The notes: generated by a model from the letters alone, not told the origin. A stretch of DNA of 64,000 nucleotides from JACKII01 sp963807085 (GCA_963807085.1 CAWEBB010000014.1:62001-126000); one strand, 5' to 3'. Counted from the stretch's first letter, positions 43,773-54,731 are shown. Program-made: numbers and translations.

Positions 43773-46121
43773 TTAAAAACGGGTGCCGAAACTCAGAAAC
43801 AAGTTCTGGGTCTTGTCATAGCTTTCTTTCAACACGGGAAAGCCTAAGTCAACTCGTACGGGCCCGAAGGGCGACGCCCAAGAGACACCAACACCAATTG
43901 ATGCCCGCAACGCGGCGGAGTCCCCAAGCGGCACATTCACGCCGTTAGGCGTTTTATCGTCGAGCCCAAAAAGGGAGCCCGCCTCGCCAAAGGCCCGGCC
44001 CTTGATGCCAAGATCGTCGGGAAGGCCCAACGGGAACTCCAGTTCTACCGTGCCGGTATAAAAGTAATTGCCCCCGATTGCGTCGTCGGTGGAAAGATCG
44101 CGAGGACCAACACCGGAGACCGCGAACCCTCTCAGCGTTTCGCCGCCCAGGAAAAACCGCTGCGTGATGTCGGTATCTTGGCCGATACCATGAAGACCGC
44201 CCGCCCGCCCGATGACTGCCAAAACGACATCAGAAAACACTTCGGTGTAGTAGCCGGCCGAGACGCGGTTCTTGAGAAAGCGCTCGCTGCCGCCGAAACC
44301 CGCCAATTCGTTCGTCATCGAGATGATGTAGCCTTTTGTTGGCGCGAAGCGATTGTCCAGGCTGTCCCAGGTGAGCGTCTGCGAAATGGCAGATGTTACC
44401 GAATTGCCCTCCGCTTCGATCACAAACTCGGACGCGTTGGCACCGGGCATCAAGTCCGTGGAAGTGAGGCCGTAGCTCCAGTTCTGACGCAAATGCTCGC
44501 TGATGGCATATCCGCTGCGTAACCGGAACCCGAGGGAATTCGTTTCGTACGAGCTTTCGTCCGTGTTGTCCTCATCGGTCTTGAACACATCAAAGCCAGC
44601 CGACAGTTGCCGGTCGAGGAAATAAGGCTCGGTAAAGGAAAGGTCTATGGTCTGGGTCCGCCCGGAAACACGCACGCCCAGCATCAGATCCTGCGCCTTT
44701 CCGAGCAGGTTCCGTTCCCGGAGAGAAACATCGAGGATCGGGCCGTCAAACGTCGAGAAACCCACGCCGAACGAAAGCTCGCCCGTCGATTTCTCCGTTA
44801 CTCTGACGGTAACGTCGATCCTGTCGTCCTCAGCGCTTGGCTTCGTGTCGATCTCCACCGTTTCAAAGAAGCCGAGATTATTGATCCGTTCCCGTGACCG
44901 GCGGATTTTGGAGGCGTTGAAGGGATCACCCTCCGACAGACGCATTTCGCGGCGGATGACCTTGTCTTCCGTGCGCACATTGCCGACGATCTCTATCCGG
45001 TCGACATAGACCCGTGGTCCCTCGCCGATGTTATAGACGATGTCGACCACCCGTTCGGTCCGGTCGGGCCTGGCTTCGGGGCGCACATCGACGAAGGCGA
45101 AGCCGGCATTGCCGGTTCGTTCGCTCAGCGCGTCGATGTCGGCATTGATCAGGTCGGCGTTGTACCACTCGCCCGGCTTTGCCTGGATGAGCGGCAGCAG
45201 CGATTCAGCGTCGATGGCGGGCAGGCGGCTTTCGATTTCGACGGTACCAAACCGGTAGCGTTCGCCCTCGTCGATCGAAAAGGTGAGCACGAACCCGGTC
45301 TTGGACGGCGTCAATTCCGCCACCGCGGAATTCACCTGGATATCGGCATATCCCTCGCGCAGGTAAAACTGACGCAGGCTTTCTTGATCGACCGCCATTC
45401 GATCAGGGTCGTAAACATCGTCGGAAGCCCAAAACCGCCAAAAGCGGGCTTCGCTGGTCAGAATCTCGCTGCGCAGCTCGCTGTCGCTGAACTGTTTGTT
45501 GCCGATAAAGACGATCTTTTCCACATCGGTCCGCGGTCCTTCACGGATTTCGAAGACCACGTCGACGCGGTTTTGCGGCTGCTCGATAAGCTTCGGCTCC
45601 ACGGTCGCAGCAAACCGGCCGCTGCGCCGGTATACGTCCAAAATTCGTTGGACGTCGGCCTGCACCTTGGAGCGGGTGTAGATGCTGCGCAGCCGGGTTT
45701 GTACCTCCGCCCTGAGTTCTTCGTCATCAATGCGCTGGTTGCCTTCGAAGGCAACCTGGCTGATGACGGGATTTTCCTCGACCCGCACGACCAGAGAGCG
45801 GCCGTCCGCGCCCTGTGTGATCTCGATATTGGAAAAGAACCCGGTGGCAAACAGCCGTTTCAGCGATTCGTTGACCGCCGCGGGGTCGAGCCGGTCGCCG
45901 GGCTGGATAGTCATGTAGGTGCGCACGGTCTCCGGGTCGATGCGCTGGGTGCCTTCGACCGTAATCGTCTCGACGATTGGCTCCGCGCCGCGCGGACCGG
46001 TCGGCGCCAATCCCTGTGCCAAAGATATCGTGACGGGGAAAAGCAGCGCGAATGCGACAAGGCCCACCCATACCGATCTGTAAAAGACGGTCTGTCTCAA
46101 CCGAGGAATTTCCCTGCACAC
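43773..46121 (-). CDS. bamA: Outer membrane protein assembly factor BamA
   Basis: 782 residues. A signal peptide covers about residues 15-36 (VGLVAFALLFPVTISLAQG). Five POTRA domains follow (e.g. VETITVEGTQRIDPETVRTY, ISQVAFEGNQRIDDEELRAE), then a 16-strand barrel with the conserved RFFLGGETLRGF loop and a C-terminal aromatic ending, LFLSFGTRF. It inserts beta-barrel proteins into the outer membrane. The longest frame begins with GTG at 46121; a TTG seven codons later, after AGGGA, is possible. Next to rseP, as in most alphaproteobacteria. Confidence 0.97.
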   Translation of the reverse strand: MCREIPRLRQTVFYRSVWVGLVAFALLFPVTISLAQGLAPTGPRGAEPIVETITVEGTQRIDPETVRTYMTIQPGDRLDPAAVNESLKRLFATGFFSNIEITQGADGRSLVVRVEENPVISQVAFEGNQRIDDEELRAEVQTRLRSIYTRSKVQADVQRILDVYRRSGRFAATVEPKLIEQPQNRVDVVFEIREGPRTDVEKIVFIGNKQFSDSELRSEILTSEARFWRFWASDDVYDPDRMAVDQESLRQFYLREGYADIQVNSAVAELTPSKTGFVLTFSIDEGERYRFGTVEIESRLPAIDAESLLPLIQAKPGEWYNADLINADIDALSERTGNAGFAFVDVRPEARPDRTERVVDIVYNIGEGPRVYVDRIEIVGNVRTEDKVIRREMRLSEGDPFNASKIRRSRERINNLGFFETVEIDTKPSAEDDRIDVTVRVTEKSTGELSFGVGFSTFDGPILDVSLRERNLLGKAQDLMLGVRVSGRTQTIDLSFTEPYFLDRQLSAGFDVFKTDEDNTDESSYETNSLGFRLRSGYAISEHLRQNWSYGLTSTDLMPGANASEFVIEAEGNSVTSAISQTLTWDSLDNRFAPTKGYIISMTNELAGFGGSERFLKNRVSAGYYTEVFSDVVLAVIGRAGGLHGIGQDTDITQRFFLGGETLRGFAVSGVGPRDLSTDDAIGGNYFYTGTVELEFPLGLPDDLGIKGRAFGEAGSLFGLDDKTPNGVNVPLGDSAALRASIGVGVSWASPFGPVRVDLGFPVLKESYDKTQNLFLSFGTRF

Positions 46122-46127
46122 CGGACG

Positions 46128-47243
46128 TCAGATATCGAACATGTTGAGCACCCGGAAATAGACGAGATCATTCCACGACGCAAAGACCATCAGCGCAATC
46201 ACCAGGCCGAACCCGAAACGCAGGCCGACATCCCGCACCTTTTCCGGTAGCGGTTTACCGCGCAACGCCTCGATAAAAAAGAACAGCAGATGGCCGCCAT
46301 CCAGCATCGGCACCGGTAACAGGTTGATCAGCGCTAGATTGATAGACAGCAGCACCATGAAGTTCAGGATCGCCGCGAAACCATGTTCCGTCGCCTCTCC
46401 GGACATTTGCGCGATCCGCCCGACCCCGCCGATTTCGCTCGACGAGCGGTCGCCGCGGACGATTTGGGCGATGACGTCGAAGATCGTGCCGCTTAGAATC
46501 CAGGTTTGGCGGGCCGCTTCGCCGACGGCGGTGATGGGATCGTGGCGGATATGTTCGTAACCCGTGCGCGTGACGCCGATCCGCCCGAGTGCCTGCGGGT
46601 TGCCGAAGCTGTCCTCCTGTTCGATTCGCTCCGGTGTCAGGGTGAGCTCTACGGTTTCGCCGCCACGCTCGACCTCTGCCGGCATCATCTGGCCTGGCCG
46701 GAGCGAGACGATGCGCTGCAAATCTTCAAAGCGCTGCACCAATTCGCCGTTCAGCCGCAGGAACCGATCCCCCGGCGACAGGCCCGCCTGTTCGGCGGGA
46801 CTGCCGGGCATTACCTCGCCCACGACCGGCGGCGTATAGGATTGGCCGATGGTCATGAAGGTAATCGCCATCACGACAATGGCGAAAAGCAGGTTGGCCG
46901 CCGGCCCCGCCGCAACAATGGCAATGCGCTTTGAAACCGGCTGGGTGGGAAAGGCGCTCGCCTGTTCTTCCGGTGTCATGGCCCTGACTGTGTCTGCGTC
47001 GGGAGCCGAGCTGGCGTCCGCGTCGCCGCGCATTTTCACATAGCCACCGAGCGGCAGCAGCGCCACGCGCCAGCGGGTGCCGTGGCGGTCGTGCCAATGA
47101 AACAGCTCGCGCCCGAAGCCGATGGAAAAGACCTCGACATGTACGCCGCAGCGGCGGGCGACCCAGAAATGGCCGTATTCATGCACGAATACGAGCACCG
47201 AAAGGATTGCGATGAACGGCAGAATGTAGTCGAGCAGGAGCAT
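46128..47243 (-). CDS. rseP: Site-2 intramembrane metalloprotease RseP (MmpA)
   Basis: 371 residues. The zinc motif HEYGH is at residues 21-25, a PDZ domain covers about 125-205 (GEVMPGSPAEQAGLSPGDRF), and the second catalytic motif LLPVPMLDGGHLLFF is in the third membrane segment. It cleaves membrane proteins such as anti-sigma factors and signal-peptide remnants. Lies between dxr and bamA, typical order. Confidence 0.96.
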   Translation of the reverse strand: MLLLDYILPFIAILSVLVFVHEYGHFWVARRCGVHVEVFSIGFGRELFHWHDRHGTRWRVALLPLGGYVKMRGDADASSAPDADTVRAMTPEEQASAFPTQPVSKRIAIVAAGPAANLLFAIVVMAITFMTIGQSYTPPVVGEVMPGSPAEQAGLSPGDRFLRLNGELVQRFEDLQRIVSLRPGQMMPAEVERGGETVELTLTPERIEQEDSFGNPQALGRIGVTRTGYEHIRHDPITAVGEAARQTWILSGTIFDVIAQIVRGDRSSSEIGGVGRIAQMSGEATEHGFAAILNFMVLLSINLALINLLPVPMLDGGHLLFFFIEALRGKPLPEKVRDVGLRFGFGLVIALMVFASWNDLVYFRVLNMFDI

Positions 47244-47281
47244 GTTCCGGCTTACGCCTCGTTACTTGTTGCGCCGGCCGG

Positions 47282-48487
47282 TCAGGGCGCGGCGGTGCGT
47301 GCGTTGCGCGCCGGGGCCGCAAACGTGCGTTGGCGGGCGATGATCCGTCTGGCCGTCTGGCGGGCCGCCTTGTCGGCAGCCCAGACGGTCGGCAGGTCCA
47401 GCAGCGGCACCACGGGCTCTACTTCCAAACAGGCCTCGACGACGCCCGCGATGTCCAGAAAGCCGATTTCTTCTTCCAGGAAAGCGCCGACGGCAACCTC
47501 GTTGGCGGCATTGAGCACCGCCGGCGCGGTTCCCCCCGCCGCCAGCGCCGCCCGCGCGAGCCGCAGCGCGGGGAAGCGGTCTTCATCCGGCGCTTCAAAG
47601 GTAAGTTGTCCGATTTCTGCCAGATTCAAGCGCTCCTGCACGCAGGCGGCGCGATCCGGCCAATACAGAGTTACGGCCACCGGCGTTCGCATATGGGGCA
47701 TGCCCAGTTGGGCCAGGGTCGAGCCATCGTGATAGTCGACCATGCTGTGAATGATCGACTGGGGATGGACCAGCACTTCGATGTTGGCGGCCGGAACGGG
47801 AAACAGGTGGCTGGCCTCGATCAGTTCCAGCCCCTTGTTGAACATGGTGGCGGAGTCGATGCTGATCTTCGCACCCATATCCCAGTTGGGGTGATTGAGG
47901 GCTTCCCGCGGGCACGCGCCGCGCATTTTCGCCTTCGTCCACGTCCGGAACGGGCCGCCCGAGGCGGTCAAGACGATCCGCGCGACGGTTTCCGGTCGCT
48001 CGAAGTCGAACACCTGAAAGATGGCGTTGTGTTCGCTATCCACCGGCAACAGACGGCCGCCTGCGGCCTTGGTCGCCTCCGTGAACAGATGCCCGGCACA
48101 AACAAGGCTTTCCTTGTTGGCGAGGGCTACGGTCGCCCCGTGCTCGACCGCCGCCAAGGTGGGGGCAAGACCGGCGGCCCCTACGATGGCCGCCATCACC
48201 CAGTCCGCCGGCATGCTGGCGGCTGCCATGACCGCTTCCGGTCCCGCGCCGACGGCTATGTCCGAGCCGGCGAGGGCTTCGGCCACGACGACGGCGGCCA
48301 TGGGATCGGCCATGGCGACAAACTGAGGCTGCAGCAGGCGCGCTTGCGCGATCATCGCCTGGGCATTGCCGTTGCCGGTCAGCGCGATCACTCGAAACAG
48401 GTCGGGTGCTTCCGCCAGCAACGCCGCCGTGGTTTGTCCAACCGAACCGGTGGCACCCAAGACGGTCACCGTGCGCAGATCGCTCAT
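47282..48487 (-). CDS. dxr: 1-deoxy-D-xylulose-5-phosphate reductoisomerase
   Basis: 401 residues, second step of the MEP isoprenoid pathway. TVLGATGSVGQTTAALLAEA binds NADPH; ANKESLVCAG, PVDSEHNAIFQVF and LVHPQSIIHSMVDYHDGSTL line the active site. ATG at 48487 overlaps the cdsA stop (ATGA). Product feeds undecaprenyl phosphate made by uppS in the same series. Confidence 0.97.
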   Translation of the reverse strand: MSDLRTVTVLGATGSVGQTTAALLAEAPDLFRVIALTGNGNAQAMIAQARLLQPQFVAMADPMAAVVVAEALAGSDIAVGAGPEAVMAAASMPADWVMAAIVGAAGLAPTLAAVEHGATVALANKESLVCAGHLFTEATKAAGGRLLPVDSEHNAIFQVFDFERPETVARIVLTASGGPFRTWTKAKMRGACPREALNHPNWDMGAKISIDSATMFNKGLELIEASHLFPVPAANIEVLVHPQSIIHSMVDYHDGSTLAQLGMPHMRTPVAVTLYWPDRAACVQERLNLAEIGQLTFEAPDEDRFPALRLARAALAAGGTAPAVLNAANEVAVGAFLEEEIGFLDIAGVVEACLEVEPVVPLLDLPTVWAADKAARQTARRIIARQRTFAAPARNARTAAP

Positions 48488-49291
48488 AGCCACCGCCATT
48501 CCAAAGAGTACAATATTACCGCTACGGGCGCCGCGGTAAGCAAGCTGTCCAGCCGATCCAGAAAGCCGCCATGGCCGGGGATCATGCCCCCGGAATCCTT
48601 TGCCTGAAAGCGCCGTTTCACGAAAGACTCGAACAGATCGCCCGCCCCGGCCGCAAGCCCGGTGAACAGGCCCGCAACCGCAGCGAGTAGCATGGCTTCA
48701 CCGCTGACGGCGTAAGAGAATGCGAACCCCATCAGGGCCGCCCCGGTGAGGCCACCTATCAAGCCGGCCCAGGTCTTCTTGGGGCTGATCGCCGGGGCAA
48801 GCCGCGGCCCGCCGATCGTCTTGCCGGCCAGGAAGGCGCCGATGTCCATCGACCAGACGACGGCAAACACCCAGAGGACGAGCGCGAACCCGTCGGGCGG
48901 TATCGTGCGAAGCCAAACCAGGCTGAGACCCGCGGGAACGATCATGAGAGCGCCGGCGGCAAGCCATACCTGGCTTGCCGCCGACCGCCCGCCGGACGGC
49001 AAGCGGCGCAGGATGAAATAAAGTAGGACACACGCCACGGCAGCGATATCGAAATGGGGCAAGAAGAACGCGCCGCCGATGATCGCCAGTGCGCCCGCGG
49101 CGAGCGTCAGGCCGGAGATCGAGTCGGCCGGCGCGCCGCAGAGCCGGGCCCACTCACGGCAAAGCAGAGCAGCGCACGCCAGCAGCAGGAGCGTGAACGC
49201 CAACCCCCCGACCCAGCTCAGGCCGACTGTAACGGGCATCAGAACCGCGGCTGCGGCGATACGAACCCCAATTCCGCTGCTGGTGATGATG

Positions 49292-50032
<741 letters not shown>

Positions 50033-50065
50033 GATGTCGGGCGGAGGCCGTCGATGGGCCGAAGC

Positions 50066-50623
50066 CTAGACCTGCATGATTTCCTTTTCCTTAGCGGCTG
50101 CCAGCTCATCGATTGCTTTGACATGGCTATCGGTGGTTTTCTGGATGTCGTCGGCGAACATCTTGTGCTCGTCCTGGCTGATGTCGCCATCTTTCTCCAT
50201 CCTTTTCAGGGCGTCCATGCCATCGCGCCGCACATTGCGCACCGCGACTTTTGCCTGCTCGGCATAACGCCCCGCGACCTTCGTCAGTTCCCGCCGCCGG
50301 TCTTCGGAAAGCTCCGGAATGGGTATGCGGACCAACTGACCGTCGGAAGACGGATTTAGGCCCAAATCGGACTCGCGGATCGCCTTTACGACCGCGCTGA
50401 CCATGGACTTGTCCCAAACCTGCACCGTCAGCAGCCGAGGCTCCGGTACGCCGACGGTCCCGACCTGGTTCAACGGCATGCGCGATCCATAGGCTTCCAC
50501 CGTGATCGAGTCGAGCAGCGCCGTGGAGGCGCGGCCGGTCCGCAGGCCGGCAAACTCGCGCTTCAACGCCTCGATCGCTCCGTTCATCCGGCGATCGACA
50601 TCATCGAAATCACTGCTAGCCAT
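50066..50623 (-). CDS. frr: Ribosome recycling factor
   Basis: 185-residue two-domain protein: RRMNGAIEALKREFAGLRTG at the start, STALLDSITVEAYGSRMPLNQVGTVGVPEP split across residues 34-63, and ELTKVAGRYAEQAKVAVRNV. It splits post-termination ribosomes with EF-G. Follows pyrH by 73 bp, the conserved order. Confidence 0.97.
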   Translation of the reverse strand: MASSDFDDVDRRMNGAIEALKREFAGLRTGRASTALLDSITVEAYGSRMPLNQVGTVGVPEPRLLTVQVWDKSMVSAVVKAIRESDLGLNPSSDGQLVRIPIPELSEDRRRELTKVAGRYAEQAKVAVRNVRRDGMDALKRMEKDGDISQDEHKMFADDIQKTTDSHVKAIDELAAAKEKEIMQV

Positions 50624-50696
50624 GATCTCTACTCCACATAGACGGCAAGTCTACCCCAGATAGACTGCAAGACGGGTCTGCCGCTCTTGGGCAGGG

Positions 50697-51452
50697 TCAG
50701 TCGGTCACGATGGTGAACCGGCCTTCGCCTTTCAGCGCTTGAACGAACGCACCGGGCGTATGGATCGAAAACACGAGAATAGGTATGCTGTTCTCGCGCG
50801 CAAGGGCGATTGCTGCCGTGTCCATCACACCTAGGTCTCGCGACAGAACTTCGAGGAAATTCAACCGCTCGAAGCGTTCGGCGGTTGGGTCGATGTTTGG
50901 ATCCGCACTATAGACGCCATCCACCTGCGTGCCCTTCAGCAGGGCATCGCAGCCCATCTCCGAGGCGCGCAGGGCGGCGGCTGTATCGGTCGTGAAGAAC
51001 GGATTGCCGGTGCCCGCGGCAAAGATCACGACGCGGCCCTTCTCCAGATGCCGTTGGGCGCGGCGGCGGATATAGGGCTCGCAGACGGTCGACATGGGAA
51101 TGGCGGACTGCACCCGCGTGGCCTGCCCGCGGCTTTCCAGGGCGCTTTGCAGGGCGAGGGCGTTTATTACGGTCGCCAGCATGCCCATATGGTCACCGGT
51201 CGTCCGCTCCATTCCCCAACCCTTGGCCTTGATCCCGCGGAAGATATTGCCTCCACCGACGACGACGCTGACCTCCACGCCCAACGCCCGGACGCCGATA
51301 ATGTCATCGGCGATGCGCGACACGGTTTCCGGATCGATGCCGTATTCCTGATCGCCCATCAGCGCTTCGCCGGAGACCTTCAGCAATACCCGGCGATAGG
51401 CCGACGCGCGGCCGGTCGTCCCGGATGGATCTTCCGCGCTGCCGCCGGACAT
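50697..51452 (-). CDS. pyrH: Uridylate kinase
   Basis: 251 residues, amino-acid-kinase fold. RVLLKVSGEALMGDQEYGID, VVVGGGNIFRGIKAKGWGME, HMGMLATVINALALQSALES and DALLKGTQVDGVYSADPNID are diagnostic. Phosphorylates UMP to UDP and is usually regulated by GTP and UTP. 13 bp downstream of tsf. Confidence 0.98.
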   Translation of the reverse strand: MSGGSAEDPSGTTGRASAYRRVLLKVSGEALMGDQEYGIDPETVSRIADDIIGVRALGVEVSVVVGGGNIFRGIKAKGWGMERTTGDHMGMLATVINALALQSALESRGQATRVQSAIPMSTVCEPYIRRRAQRHLEKGRVVIFAAGTGNPFFTTDTAAALRASEMGCDALLKGTQVDGVYSADPNIDPTAERFERLNFLEVLSRDLGVMDTAAIALARENSIPILVFSIHTPGAFVQALKGEGRFTIVTD

Positions 51453-51465
51453 GGGCCTGGTTCCC

Positions 51466-52389
51466 TTAGTTGGTTTTTAAGGTTGCCGCTACCTCGGCTG
51501 CGAAGTCGCTCTCGCCGCGCTCCACGCCTTCGCCCAGCGCCATGCGCACGAAGCCGGTGCAGGTGACATCGGTGCCCAGTTCCTTTGCCGCTTCTTCGAT
51601 CGCCTGGCCGACGGTTTTGTCCGGGTCGATGACAAAGGCCTGCTCCAGCAGCACCGACTCCTCGTAGAATTTGCGCATCCGGCCATCGACCATCTTCTCG
51701 ATGATATTGTCGGGCCGGCCCGAGGCCTTTGCCTGCTCGACCAGCACGGCGCGTTCGCGCGCCACATCTTCCGCATTGACCTGCTCGCGGTTCAGTGCCA
51801 GCGGGTTGGAGGCGGCGACGTGCATGGCAACCTGCTTGCCGACCTCTGCCAGGCGCTCCGGGTTGCCGCCGGATTGCATGGCGACCAGAACGCCGATCTT
51901 GCCCTTGTTGGGCGCGGTCGCATTGTGCATGTAGCTGGCGATCACGCCTTCGGAGACCGACAGTTGGGCCACGCGGCGCAGGGTCATGTTCTCGCCGATG
52001 GTGGCAATGGCGTCGACCACGGCCTGACTGACCGTCTTGCCGTTGGGCAGGGTGGCGGCGTTCAACGCTTCGATGTTGTCCCCGTGTTCGACGGCGGTCT
52101 CGGCCATCTGGCCGACCAATTCCTGGAACTGCTCGTTACGGGCAACGAAGTCGGTTTCCGCGTTCAATTCCACCAGCGCGCCCTTGTTGCCCTGAACCGC
52201 CAGCGCGACCAGGCCCTCGGCCGTCACGCGGCCGGCTTTCTTCGCAGCTGCGGCCAAGCCCTTGGTCCGGAGCCAGTCGACCGCCGCGTCGATATCGCCA
52301 TCGGTTTCGGTCAGAGCCTTTTTGCAGTCCATCATGCCGGCGCCGGTCTGTTCCCGCAGCGCCTTAACTTCTGCAGCACCAAATGCCAT
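51466..52389 (-). CDS. tsf: Elongation factor Ts
   Basis: 307 residues. N-terminal UBA-like part with VKALREQTGAGMMDCKKALT, then ELNAETDFVARNEQFQELVG, the family signature. Exchanges GDP on EF-Tu. ATG at 52389 follows AAGGAA. rpsB, almost always directly upstream, is missing: 243 bp of leader and then a divergent LysR gene. The leader contains two copies of CCTCCCAGGA-like sequence around 52405-52430 on the minus strand. Confidence 0.98.
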   Translation of the reverse strand: MAFGAAEVKALREQTGAGMMDCKKALTETDGDIDAAVDWLRTKGLAAAAKKAGRVTAEGLVALAVQGNKGALVELNAETDFVARNEQFQELVGQMAETAVEHGDNIEALNAATLPNGKTVSQAVVDAIATIGENMTLRRVAQLSVSEGVIASYMHNATAPNKGKIGVLVAMQSGGNPERLAEVGKQVAMHVAASNPLALNREQVNAEDVARERAVLVEQAKASGRPDNIIEKMVDGRMRKFYEESVLLEQAFVIDPDKTVGQAIEEAAKELGTDVTCTGFVRMALGEGVERGESDFAAEVAATLKTN

Positions 52390-52632
52390 TGTTCGATTTT
52401 CCTTGAGTCCTGGGAGGAATCCTGGGAGCTGCGGTTAGCTGCCCCGAATTGCCCGCCACCTGAATGCGTGTTGGTGTCGCGCCGGCCGGCCGGCCCGCCC
52501 GCGGATGCCCCGCGGATGTTTCTGTCGCCCGCTTATATATCATCGCTGCCCTTGGCGCACTCATTCATCGCTTGCGCTAATTTCGGTTCGGTCCCTATGT
52601 TGTTTGCGCTAATCGCAAAGGTGAGGCGGATC

Positions 52633-53604
52633 ATGGATACCCTCCATAGCATGCGTTTATTTTCCGAGGTCGTGGATGCCGGGTCGTTTTCGGCGGCGGG
52701 GCGAAAGTTCGGCTTGGCCGCGTCCAGCGTGTCGCGTCAGGTCGGGTCGCTGGAAGATACGTTGGGCGCACGGCTGCTGAACCGTTCCACCCGGAAACTG
52801 TCGCTGACGGAGGCCGGGCGGCTCTATCATGAGCGGGTCCGGCAGATCATCGCCGATGTGGAGGACGCGAACCGCTCGGTCAGCCATCTGGAAGCAATCC
52901 CTCGCGGCCTGCTGCGGGTGAACGGCCCGACGGTGTTCGGCCGCCTGCATATTGCGCCGCATTTGCCGGAGTTTTTGCGTCAGTATCCGGAGATCGACAT
53001 CGACCTGACCCTGACCGATCATTTTGTCGACGTGATCGAGGAAGGCTCGGACGTGGTGGTCCGGGTCGGCGGCTTGTCGGACTCCAGCCTGTTCGCGCGC
53101 CGTCTCGCGCCGAACCGCCGCGTGCTGTGCGCCTCGCCGGCCTATCTGGATGCCAATGGCCGTCCGCAAAAACCGGCGGACCTGACCGCACACACCTGCA
53201 TCGTCTACAAGTTGCGTTCGACGACGGGGGTCTGGCACATTTGCTGCGGCGAATCCGGCGCCAAGGAGCAGGTGCAGGTCAAGGGGCGTCTGAGTGCGAA
53301 CAACGCCGAAGCCTTGCACGAAGCGGTCCTGGGCGACCTGGGCATTTCGCTGCTGCCGATCTGGCTGGTCGGACAAGACCTCCAGGAAGGCCGGTTGGAA
53401 AGGGTGTTGCCGACGTTGGAGGCCGACCTGACCACGGACGAAACCTCCATCCACGCGATCTACCCGCACAAGCGCCTGTTGTCGGCAAAGGTGCGGGCGT
53501 TCGTGGACTTCCTGGTCGAAAAATACCAGCCGACGCCCTATTGGGAATGTCCGGAAGATGCGGCCGCGCTTGTTGCGGAGAAAGAGCCCGCGCTGGTCAA
53601 ATAG
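52633..53604 (+). CDS. LysR family transcriptional regulator
   Basis: 323 residues. Winged helix at residues 5-64: FSEVVDAGSFSAAGRKFGLA, ASSVSRQVGSLEDTLGARLL, NRSTRKLSLTEAGRLYHERV. The rest is the periplasmic-binding-like effector domain (LLRVNGPTVFGRLHIAPHLP; LSANNAEALHEAVLGDLGIS). Divergent from tsf, convergent with the threonine synthase-like gene: the two stop codons abut as TAG|CTA. Whether it regulates the tsf operon or the neighbouring catabolic genes is unknown. Confidence 0.94.
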   Translation: MDTLHSMRLFSEVVDAGSFSAAGRKFGLAASSVSRQVGSLEDTLGARLLNRSTRKLSLTEAGRLYHERVRQIIADVEDANRSVSHLEAIPRGLLRVNGPTVFGRLHIAPHLPEFLRQYPEIDIDLTLTDHFVDVIEEGSDVVVRVGGLSDSSLFARRLAPNRRVLCASPAYLDANGRPQKPADLTAHTCIVYKLRSTTGVWHICCGESGAKEQVQVKGRLSANNAEALHEAVLGDLGISLLPIWLVGQDLQEGRLERVLPTLEADLTTDETSIHAIYPHKRLLSAKVRAFVDFLVEKYQPTPYWECPEDAAALVAEKEPALVK

Positions 53605-54717
53605 CTATCTGCCGAGGGCGGTGGCGATTGACTGCCCGGCTTTTAAGCCGTGGCCGGTCAAAACTAGAACCACCGATTCATCCGGCGCGATGGTGCCGTC
53701 TGCCATCAGCCTCGTCATGCCGGCGGCGGCGGCGGCCGTGGTGGGCTCCACATACCAGCCTCCCGATACCAGGGCGGTTAACGCTTCGGCGATCGCCGCT
53801 TCCGTGACCGCGACCGCGCGGCCGCCCGACCAGCGCACGGCCTCGGCGATCTCCTTGCCGCGCACAGGCTTTGGCGTCGCGATACCGTCGGCCATGGTCG
53901 GTTCGACGGGGGCGGCGGGCGTGCCGTTGCAAAGGGTGACTAGCGGCGAGCAGTGCTGCGCCTGGACGATATGCAGCCTCGGCGGCCGTTCGATCTGACC
54001 GGCAGCGATCAGTTCGGCAAAGCCGACCGCGCAACCCAGGATATTGCCGCCCTGTCCCGCCGGCATGACAACATGGTCAGGCAGGGCAAAGCCCATCTGC
54101 TCCCAAATCTCGAAGGCGACGGTCTTGGTGCCCTCGACAAAGAAAGGCTGCCAGCAATGCGAAGCGTAAAACAGGGTCTCCGCAGCGGCTAGGGCCGCAT
54201 CGGTCGTGTCCTGGCGGGTGCCGGGCACCCGGTGCAGGCGCGCGCCCATGGCGGCGATCTGCTGCAACTTTGCCTCTGGTGCGGCGGCGGGCGCGTATAT
54301 ATCGCATTCAATCCCCGCGGCCGCACAATAAGTGGCCATGGATGCGCCGGCGTTGCCGCTCGAATCCTCCAGAACCTGCGTCAAGCCGCGATGGAGCAAC
54401 TCGTTCACCAGCACCGCGATGCCCCGGTCCTTGAACGAGCCCGACGGCATCAGGTGCTCGCACTTGAAGAATACCGGATGATCCTGCCACCGCGTCTCGA
54501 CCAACGGAGTCCAGCCTTCGCCGAGGCTGATGCGCTGCGGGGTCCGCACCGCCTGCGCATAGCGCCAGAGCGAATGAGCCCGGGCGTCGATATCAGCCGG
54601 CGCCAGTCCCGAGCCTTGGGATATTTCGACGGGGCCTTGATCATCCGGTGCGCGCCAGAGTGGTATTCCGACTGGCCATTGCCGCCCGGTACGCCGGTTT
54701 TCGTAGAAAACATTCAT
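53605..54717 (-). CDS. Threonine synthase-like PLP-dependent enzyme
   Basis: 370 residues, fold type II PLP enzyme. The PLP Lys is in MPSGSFKDRGIAVLV; the phosphate-binding loop and partner strand are EDSSGNAGASMATYCAAAG and MPAGQGGNILGC. RISLGEGWTPLVE is the threonine synthase opening. Shorter N-terminal domain than true ThrC, so it may be a dehydratase or a related lyase. Follows the SDR gene by 14 bp, so the two form an operon, which is divergent from the TRAP permease. Confidence 0.9.
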   Translation of the reverse strand: MNVFYENRRTGRQWPVGIPLWRAPDDQGPVEISQGSGLAPADIDARAHSLWRYAQAVRTPQRISLGEGWTPLVETRWQDHPVFFKCEHLMPSGSFKDRGIAVLVNELLHRGLTQVLEDSSGNAGASMATYCAAAGIECDIYAPAAAPEAKLQQIAAMGARLHRVPGTRQDTTDAALAAAETLFYASHCWQPFFVEGTKTVAFEIWEQMGFALPDHVVMPAGQGGNILGCAVGFAELIAAGQIERPPRLHIVQAQHCSPLVTLCNGTPAAPVEPTMADGIATPKPVRGKEIAEAVRWSGGRAVAVTEAAIAEALTALVSGGWYVEPTTAAAAAGMTRLMADGTIAPDESVVLVLTGHGLKAGQSIATALGR

Positions 54718-54731
54718 GCCGCGCCCTGCGC

